Shown: positions 57,091 through 64,000 of the stretch, in pieces
Layout of the letters: every line of letters starts with the position of its first letter
How positions within the stretch are numbered: the first letter of the stretch is position 1
Origin: Blastomyces gilchristii SLH14081
Lineage: Eukaryota; Ascomycota; Eurotiomycetes; Onygenales; Ajellomycetaceae
DNA length: 64,000 nt
Assembly: GCF_000003855.2 (NCBI RefSeq)
Contig: NW_003101677.1
Coordinates: 2,241,830 to 2,305,829, forward strand
Direction of reading: 5' to 3'
Notes under the pieces: model-generated
The model's input: the letters and a program-made list of their open reading frames with translations, nothing else
The model's database searches: none
What the model was told of the DNA's origin: nothing
Program-made: the position numbers and the translations under genes

Positions 57091-57948
57091 ATGTTGACTC
57101 GGCATATAAGAAACCAGATTATTCGCATTTCTCCTTTCTGCTCTCCTCGTCTCTATTGCCAATTCCCTTCTACGCTATCAATTGCTCCACGCATCGCAAC
57201 CTCCCAATTTAGAAGAATGTCTGATATCGTCCAAGTCTTTGCAAAGGATGCGTGCCCTCGTAAGTTCGGAATTCCATCCAACCCGAACATACAATCATTG
57301 ATTCTATATATTTTTACTCAAAACATGGCTATTAACTCCTTCTCTAGCTGCGGGCCCTTACGTATGTACATCAGATTCCCCAAATTCAATTCCGACTAGG
57401 ACAGTGAAACTAACCTTCAATTTGCCTTTTGTAAAACTATAGTCCCACGCTATCAAAGCGAATGGGCAGGTGTTTCTCTCAGGCGCAATCCCAGCCGATG
57501 AGAACGGGAATCTGATCGAAGGCTCGGTTGGAGAAAAAACTGCGCTCTGCTGCAAGAATATCGCTGCCGTGCTGGCAGCGGCCGGGACGACCGTAGAGCG
57601 CGTCGTAAAGGTTAACGTAAGTTCCTAAAAAGAAGAACCATCACCTGCCTGTTGAAAAATGCTGGCGTTTATCTGTCTACCGAACATGAATGTGGATTGT
57701 CTCCTTTCCTGGCACACTTCGCGTTAACTGCCCGCTCATAACAACCCCATCTAATTACTAACTTAACGCTTCCGATCGCTTCCCGGAAAACGCACTCTCA
57801 GGTCTTCCTCACAGATATGAAAGATTTTGCTGAAATGAACGCCGAATATGAGAAGTTCTTCACGCATAAACCTGCTCGCAGCTGCGTTGCGGTCCACCAG
57901 CTTCCAAAGGGCGTCCCGGTCGAGATCGAGTGTATTGCTCTGCAATAA
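57091..57948 (+). CDS. mmf1: RidA/YjgF/Mmf1 family enamine/imine deaminase, four exons
   Basis: This is the one intact host gene. RidA proteins hydrolyse reactive enamine/imine intermediates such as 2-aminoacrylate released by PLP enzymes (threonine and serine dehydratases), protecting other enzymes. Exons: 57091-57259, 57348-57361, 57443-57616 and 57802-57948, all introns GT-AG; total 167 codons plus TAA. The 14-base second exon supplies PAGPY. Residues 1-42 are rich in Arg, Ile and Ser and lack acidic residues, like a mitochondrial presequence. Met43 (57217) starts a 125-residue form of normal RidA length. Family marks: [30 protein letters not shown], then KPARSCVAV (substrate-carboxylate Arg145) and VEIECIAL (conserved Glu162). 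Yeast has separate mitochondrial (Mmf1) and cytosolic (Hmf1) versions; two starts could serve both here, which I infer. Confidence 0.95.
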
Positions 57949-58358
57949 AGGGGCTGGAATATTCAAATATTGCACATAATACACCTCCATCCATATTACG
58001 CCAGTGGGTTTGAAGGCACATATTGTCTATCCTTTATTACGGTACCTTGGTGTATGAATGATATTAGATAAAAAGTAAATAAATAAATAATGTGTCAATA
58101 TGAAAACAAGAAATAATCCCTTCCACGCGCTCCAATTTCTTCAGCCTTTAGGCTAAACCTAGAAGAAAGTATTCTAAAATGAACGAAAAAGAGAAATAAA
58201 AGACAATCAGTTGAAAGCAAATTGTGATGTTAATTGTTTCTCTTCATAATTTCCACCTTTCACGCAAATAACAAAATATTTTATAATAATTGACCTGTTC
58301 AGTTACTGTAGGATAGTTGAAGGTTGTATTGATAGAGCTATCTACAAAGAGCTTAATT
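57949..58358 (+). other. 3' flank of the RidA gene with poly(A)-type signal
   Basis: AATAAATAAATAATG near 58078-58093 contains overlapping AATAAA hexamers, about 130 bases after the stop codon, a plausible cleavage/polyadenylation signal. Otherwise no gene is seen up to the repeat at 58359. Confidence 0.5.
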
Positions 58359-58418
58359 GTAGGCTACTGGGGCAAAAGAGCTCAGTCACCACCAGCGCTG
58401 CTGGTAGAAGGGCCGATC
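58359..58418 (+). repeat. 60-bp direct repeat, copy 1 (copy 2 at 58695-58754)
   Basis: GTAGGCTACTGGGGCAAAAG ... AGAAGGGCCGATC occurs again 336 bases downstream with two transitions. Copy 2 ends exactly where a copia LTR begins (TGTTGG at 58755). The unit includes the short palindromic stretch CACCAGCGCTGCTGGT. The 276 bases between the copies, including the C-rich run CCCCCGGGACCCCCAAC, show no gene that I recognise. Confidence 0.8.
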
Positions 58419-58754
58419 AACCCCCGGGACCCCCAACACCCCCCCTCAGACCAGCTAACCACAGAGTACATTACTCCTCTCAGTGGCTCCTCTCAGCAGT
58501 CTTTCTTTTTGGACTCACTCCTAGGGCTCATTCTTTCAAGGGCTCACTTCTAGGGCACACTTCTAGAATGTCTCTTGGCACTGTTAAATGTCCGGGGTAT
58601 TTGTTTTTTGAGATTTATATTCTTAAGTTCATCCTGAAATCAAACCCATGCATGTCGACCACAGCAGGGCTGACACTTAACAGTCTCATAACCCGTAGGC
58701 TACTGAGGCAAAAGAGCTCAGTCACCACCAGTGCTGCTGGTAGAAGGGCCGATC

Positions 58755-59363
58755 TGTTGGTGATTACTACAGCTACCCTAGTCACGTGCCACTCCAACCT
58801 ATCCATTTAGTGTAACTCGCGTAGATAGGATTACACACACACAACACAACAATGTTATTCTTCCAGAGGATATGAAGCTCTTTCACAAGCAAATGAATAA
58901 CTGCAATAACATGCTAAATTGACATCTTCACATGTCATTGCAAGTGTGTCTAGATGATTTATTGATTAATTAAACTTATGATTAATCTAAGATTTAGAAG
59001 AACATCTGACTTAATAAAAGAATACATATCTATAAAACAGAGAAATGAGAAAACATCAGAGCAGTCAATACAAGATTACAGATCACTGTTAATATTAATA
59101 ATGAATTAGAAGACAGTTTCTGAGATATTTAAGCTGAATAAAATCATTACAGAGAAACAGTCTGATAAGTTTAATAAATATAAAAACTCAGTTAAAGATA
59201 TCAGTGAGATATTAGAAAATGCAGAGAACTTAAGTAACTGAAATAATAATAGCTCAGTGAGTAAGAAGGCTTATATAAGACTAGAAATTACAAGACTTCA
59301 GCATGAGATGAAGTAAATAAATATCAGTAGAGATGACTCTATAGATAATAAAATAAAAGCAGA
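58755..59363 (+). mobile_element. copia element 5' fragment (LTR plus leader/gag start)
   Basis: TGTTGGTGATTACTACAGC ... CTCGCGTAG ... TTCTTCCA (58755 to about 58864) is the same LTR type as 42159-42264. The following DNA parallels the reverse complement of 48150-48600 (for example GTGTGTCTAGATGATTTATTG). It ends at about 59363 where a LINE begins. The LTR is little mutated while the internal part is strongly AT-rich. Confidence 0.75.
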
Positions 59364-59378
59364 TTTAAAGTAGCAGGT

Positions 59379-59690
59379 TTGAAAATAAGAGTTCATGAAT
59401 ATAAAGACTCAAGAATGAATCTCAAAGCTCAAACACAGTGTTTAAACTGTCAGAGATATGAACACTTTACAATCTCTTATTTTAGAGACTTAAAATGTGC
59501 ATTCTGTGCTAGAGATCATAAAACTAGTGAGTTTAAATGTGAAACATACTTAAAAAGAGATGAAATATATTAATATACTCTGCTTAAATGCTTTAATTGT
59601 AAAGAAAAACATACATCTAGCTCAAAAGAATGTATATTTACTTCAAGAACTCAAAAGAACTGAAGAAAAAATGAAGCTCAAATTCAATCT
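59379..59690 (+). pseudogene. LINE L7 ORF1 C-terminal zinc-knuckle fragment
   Basis: Encodes CLNCQRYEHFTISY, CAFCARDHKTSEFKC and, after a TAA, CFNCKEKHTSSSKEC. It is parallel to 35920-36187 of L6. One cysteine has become tyrosine in the first knuckle. Confidence 0.75.
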
Positions 59691-60239
59691 AAAACTGAAT
59701 AGAATAGTTAAGTCAGTAAACTCATAACTATAAGCTTAAAAAGAAGAAACTCTTAACTATCTAAATCTTCAAACTTCAATTCTTCAGCTAAATGTAAATA
59801 GAATTTGAATTCTCAAACTTCTGTTAAGATTAGAGAATTGAGAAATGACTCTGATAATAAACTAGATATAATATAAGCAGTTGAGATTTCTACTTTTTAA
59901 AATAGTTATAATCTACTAGCTGATAATAGTAATTAGATTCTACTCTATCTCTACTCTCTTTTAATATGAATATACAATAAAAATAATAAAAAAAGTTTAA
60001 AAACTCTTCAAAAATCACATTTATTTAAAATAATATGAATAGAAACTCAGATTGTATTTATTCTTGTCTTTAAATTATATTTAAATAAAAAGTTAATTTT
60101 ATACTGCTTCAGAAACTGAATTTTAATACTGAGTAAAAATATATCATTTCTTATTCAAGCTACTACTGCTTTCTATCTTCAAAGTCTGAGATAAAGTCAA
60201 GAGTAGTGATCTATGAAAGAAAAAGATCAAGATATTAAT

Positions 60240-63200
60240 TTAATCTAAGATTTAATATTATGTCTGATTCTGATATTGTGATGAGTGATATTATAGATAA
60301 AGAGAATGATTTTAATACTATACAGCTTATAAATATCTATAATGAAAAGTTATTGAAGAAAAATAACAATATCTGAATAATTAATAGAGAATTTCAGAAC
60401 ATAACTTTATTAAGAAACTGTATAATTATAGAAGATTTCAACACACATCATCTCTGATGAAATTCAGAATGTAAAAGAGCAGTAAGAGCTGATAATCTGA
60501 TTGAATGAATCTTTGAGCATTCAATAGATTTAGTTAACAAGTCTGATCAACAAACATTCTTTAGAAAAGACATGAAACAGAAATCTATTATAGATCTAAT
60601 CTTCATATCATAAAATCTAATGAAAAAAAGACTTGTAAACTGATTTATTGATTCAAATAAGACATCAGAATTAGATCATGAGATTATTCAATTTGATATT
60701 GAACTGAGTGAGGAACAAATGAGTGAAAATCCTTTTCTCTCTAATCAGTTTAACTTTGAAAAAGCTGACTGAAAGACAGTTGAAGAAAGCATAAAACTGT
60801 TAAAATCTGCAAGACAGAGTGAGCTATATTGAAATCCTGATAAAGATATCTCAAATGAAATGCTTGAGAATAGAGTGAAGCTCATTACATCTGTTATTCT
60901 AGCAAGTGTTAAAGATAATATTTCAAAGAGAAAGTCTTCTAAGTATTCAAAACCTTGATGAAATGAGAATATCACATTTAAAAGGAAACAATTGACTACT
61001 GCTAGAAGAGATTGAAAGAATGATATAATTTCTGATAAAGAGTTCAAAGCTGTCAGAAATGAATATTTTTCAGATATTAAAAGAGCTAAAACAGACTGCT
61101 GACATAAATTTCTTGAAGAAGTATAAGAAAAGAAAGTTTTTAATGCTTTTAACTATACTAAAACAAGAAGTGTAGCAAAACTTTCAATCTTAGAATATGA
61201 GTTTCAGAATGAATCATATACAGCAAACTCTTTTAAGAAAAAATATGAAACTTTTATAAGAACTCTCTGTCAAAACTCATCAGATTCAGATTCAGAGAAA
61301 GAGAATATGTTACTTCTCAACTATATTGATGAAAATGACTGGGAATGACCTGATCTTACTCAAGATGAATTAGAGTCAGCTATCTTCTCAAGTTCAGTTA
61401 AAACTGCTGCAGAGCCTGATTCAATTAATTACTTAATTATTCAAAATACATACTTCTACTTAAAGAATGAATATTTTGAGCTCTTTTTTAATCTCTTGAG
61501 AAATGAATATCATTCTGAATGCTGAAGAGAAGCTACTGAAGTGATTCTTATAAAATTTAATAGAAAAACTTCAATTCTTAAGTTATATAGAGTAATATCT
61601 CTATTGAACTGTCTAGAAAAGGTTTTAGAAAAGATAATAGCTACTTAACTATCTTTTATAAGCTCTATCAGTAATTCTCTTTTATTCAGTGAATAAATGA
61701 GAGATAGAAAACAGTGTTCTACAATTGACACTGTTCTCTCAGTTGTTCATGATATTCAAATAGCAAAGTATAAAGATCTGGTCTCAACTGCAGTTTTTAT
61801 TGATATAAAAGAAGCATTTGATCATGTTTCAAAGTTAAAGTGAATTCAGATATTGAAGATGTTAAAACTGTCACTTTCTCTAATAAAATGAGTTAACTGT
61901 TTTATATTTAAAAGAATTATATAACTTTTCTTTGATGAAATGAAATAAGATAAGACTGAGATAAAAATAGAAGTACTGTAAGAATCTTCAATCTCACTCA
62001 TTTTATTTGCAATATACACTGCATATCTATTCAAAAATAGAAATATGAGAATAGTGTGATCTCTGAGTTACATGAATGATATTGATCTAGTCTACAGCTC
62101 AAAAACTATCAAAGAGAATTTGAAAGTGATTGAAGAAGCTGCAAAGAAAATCTTTATTAGAGTAGATATTAATTAAATTCAATTTAATATGAATAAAACT
62201 GAGTTAATTCATTTCTTTTCTAGATTCAATGAGAAAGAACTATCTCTAACTCTTTTAAATAGAGAGATTAAACCCAGTGTAAATATCAAATGATTAGAAG
62301 TATAGTTAAACTCCAAGTTGAATTTTAAATATCACATTCAACAAAGAACTGTCAAGGCAGAAAGACTATTAAACAACATAATTAGACTATTAAATACAGA
62401 CAGAGGTCTATTCTTTCAGGCTATGAGACAGTTATATATATCCTGTATTACATCAGTAGCTGATTATGAAGTTCAAGATTGATGAAATAATCAAGAAAAT
62501 TTGACTGAACTCTTTCAAAGTCTGCAAAACAGAGTCTTGAGAAGAATTCTGAGAGCATTTAAATCATCTTCTATTAAATCAATGGAAATTGAAGCTTCAA
62601 TTCCTTTCTCTGCTATTAGATTTGAAAAGGCCTGTATGAACTATGCTCTGAGAGTTATAAAGATGAGTTCAAATCATATAATCAGAGAAAGAGTCTCTTC
62701 TTCATTTTCATCAATTAACTCTGGAAATCAACTGAATTGAAATAGATTTCTTGATTGAAATGAAAATAATTCTTTAAAGAAAATGTCTTGTCAACTGTAC
62801 AGACTATGCTCTCTGATTAAAAATCAATTTTCTTCTTTAAATGTTGAAAAAGTTGATCATGAGAAGTTATCTCTCTGAAGAGAAAAGCTTGAATCTCTTA
62901 TAGACTTACAAATAAGTGAACTATCTAAAGAGAAAGAATATAAACAGCATTTGAAGAGGATTTCTACAATCAATATAAAAGACTCTATTCTGCTTTATTC
63001 AGATGACTCAAAAAATGAGAATTTGAATAGATTAGGCGCAGGCATTGCTTATTCTGAAGATAATATCAATTTTATCTCAGATTTCTGGAATTTAGGCTGT
63101 GAATCTGAAGTCTTTGATGCTGAACTATTTGTAATAGTGAAAGCTTTCAAACTCATTGAAATAAAATCTCATAAAAGAGAAAATAGTGTGAAAGAGACAT

Positions 63201-63925
63201 GAATATTCTCTGATAGTCAAGCTGCTTTAAAAAGACTTAGAAATAGTTAGATTCATAATGATCAAATGAATCTTGAACTGATCTTATGTTTTGAAAATTC
63301 AAAAGAGAAGAATATCAAAGCAAATAATTCATCTGCACTGAGTTCCTGCTCATATGAATATTCATGGCAATGAATTGACTCATTCAGCTGTAAAAAAGAG
63401 TGCAGAATTAAGCAGATCTATTCAAAAAATTGTGTTCTGATCTTTTATAAAGAGAAAAATAAAAGAATCTTGTTTAGATAAGTGAAATAAAAGCTGGCAG
63501 AAATAAAAGAAGAGTGTACATTATTCAAGATTTGAAATAAAACCCCAGTGGAAATCTTGTTTAATTAAATGTAAAAAGAAAATATTCTCATCTATAATAC
63601 AGCTGAAACTAGGACATGGCTATTTCAAATCTTATATACAAAGATTTGATGATAGATTTGACTTGATAGAATGCTCATTCTGCAATGCAAATGAAAATCC
63701 TGAGCATATTGTAATGCACTGTGCATTATACAACAGTCTCAGAGCCAGATTGAAAGAGAAGTATGATTTAAATCAATTAAATATGAGATTCTTATTCTCA
63801 ACTGAGACAGGAATTAAATACTTAATAGACTTTCTATCAGAAACTCAAGCAGCTACAAGAAAATGACTAAATTCAGAAATATCTGAATATGAAGAGGAGG
63901 AAATCAATCAGATATAGTCTGTTAA
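60240..63925 (+). pseudogene. LINE L7 ORF2 (endonuclease, RT, RNase H, zinc segment)
   Basis: The endonuclease at about 60260-60790 shows SDIIDKEND, IIEDFNTHHL for the GDFNxHH block, and DHEIIQFDI. The RT has FIDIKEAFDHVSK at about 61795-61835 and SYMNDIDLVYSS at about 62066-62101, where the YxDD motif has become YMND. RNase H with LLYSDDSKNENLNRLGAGIAY is at about 62995-63055. The terminal segment CSFCNANENPEHIVMHC is at about 63672-63722, and the ORF ends near 63918. TGG codons have often become TGA. Dead copy. Confidence 0.85.
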
Positions 63926-64000
63926 AACAGCTATATACTATCTTTTAATAATTTGTTTTGTTACAGTCTCTCTTTACTTTATCTTTTCCTTTGAATTCCT

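Larger units (their letters stand above)
59364..64000 (+). mobile_element. LINE copy L7, runs off the window
   Basis: 4.6 kb of LINE starting inside ORF1 and including endonuclease, RT, RNase H, zinc segment and the beginning of the 3' UTR, which continues past the end of the window. It has no gap, so it is the best template for the family's ORF2. A 5-base deletion near 63286 shifts the frame in RNase H relative to L8. Confidence 0.88.

Noticed and set aside
57091..57399. A 102-residue single-exon protein from 57091
   Set aside because: After codon 56 it reads into intron 1 of the RidA gene. The family motifs appear only after splicing.
57358..57990. Minus-strand open frames opposite the RidA exons (57358-57555, 57763-57990)
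   Set aside because: Shadows of a GC-richer coding sequence, without family resemblance.
1..64000. CRISPR array, bacterial operon, rRNA or organellar DNA
   Set aside because: No regularly spaced repeats, no Shine-Dalgarno-led operons, no rRNA segments; retrotransposons and spliced genes indicate nuclear fungal DNA despite the low GC.

Overview
The window looks like a transposon graveyard in a filamentous fungus, most likely an ascomycete. Three things suggest this: one spliced nuclear gene with short GT-AG introns; relics of fungal retrotransposons (Tad/I-like LINE, Ty3/gypsy including a chromodomain-type element, Ty1/copia); and pervasive C-to-T / G-to-A decay resembling repeat-induced point mutation (RIP). 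Nearly all the DNA is AT-rich and its reading frames are full of stops, typically TGA where the family has tryptophan (TGG). I cannot name the species. Four runs of N (2907-3223, 21334-21433, 36225-36739, 49343-49442) are assembly gaps.

Layout. 1-7.9 kb: a LINE fragment, then a gypsy element (G1 family) hit by a second LINE and by a tRNA-derived SINE. 7.9-13.4 kb: two LINEs on the minus strand and a copia 3' end. 13.4-42.1 kb: a multi-layer nest. A DNA transposon end (T1) carries a hAT-like MITE. The MITE was hit by a chromodomain gypsy (G2, 14194-29558) and by a G1 gypsy (29618-41728). Those hosts were in turn hit by another G1 gypsy (17860-23656), LINEs, a SINE and more MITE copies. Most joints are supported by target-site duplications (TSDs) visible in the sequence. 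42.2-56.2 kb: a minus-strand copia element whose 3' half holds a LINE and whose 5' LTR was split by a 7.6-kb DNA transposon (T2). T2 is flanked by TA, has short inverted ends, and carries a decayed transposase gene and a divergent companion gene. 57.1-57.9 kb: the only intact host gene, a four-exon RidA/Mmf1-type enamine/imine deaminase in an island of ordinary base composition. 58.3-64 kb: direct repeats, a copia 5' end and a long LINE that runs off the window.

How the parts relate. The LINE family, with its (AAT)n tail, probably also mobilised the SINE, because both end in almost the same bases. The mutational signature favours C in CpC and in C/T-C-G contexts and spares ACGCGT sites, unlike the classic CpA-directed RIP of Neurospora. 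The best candidates for something poorly described are the T2 two-gene transposon family, the SINE/LINE pair, the 505-bp MITE family and the unusual RIP-like sequence context.
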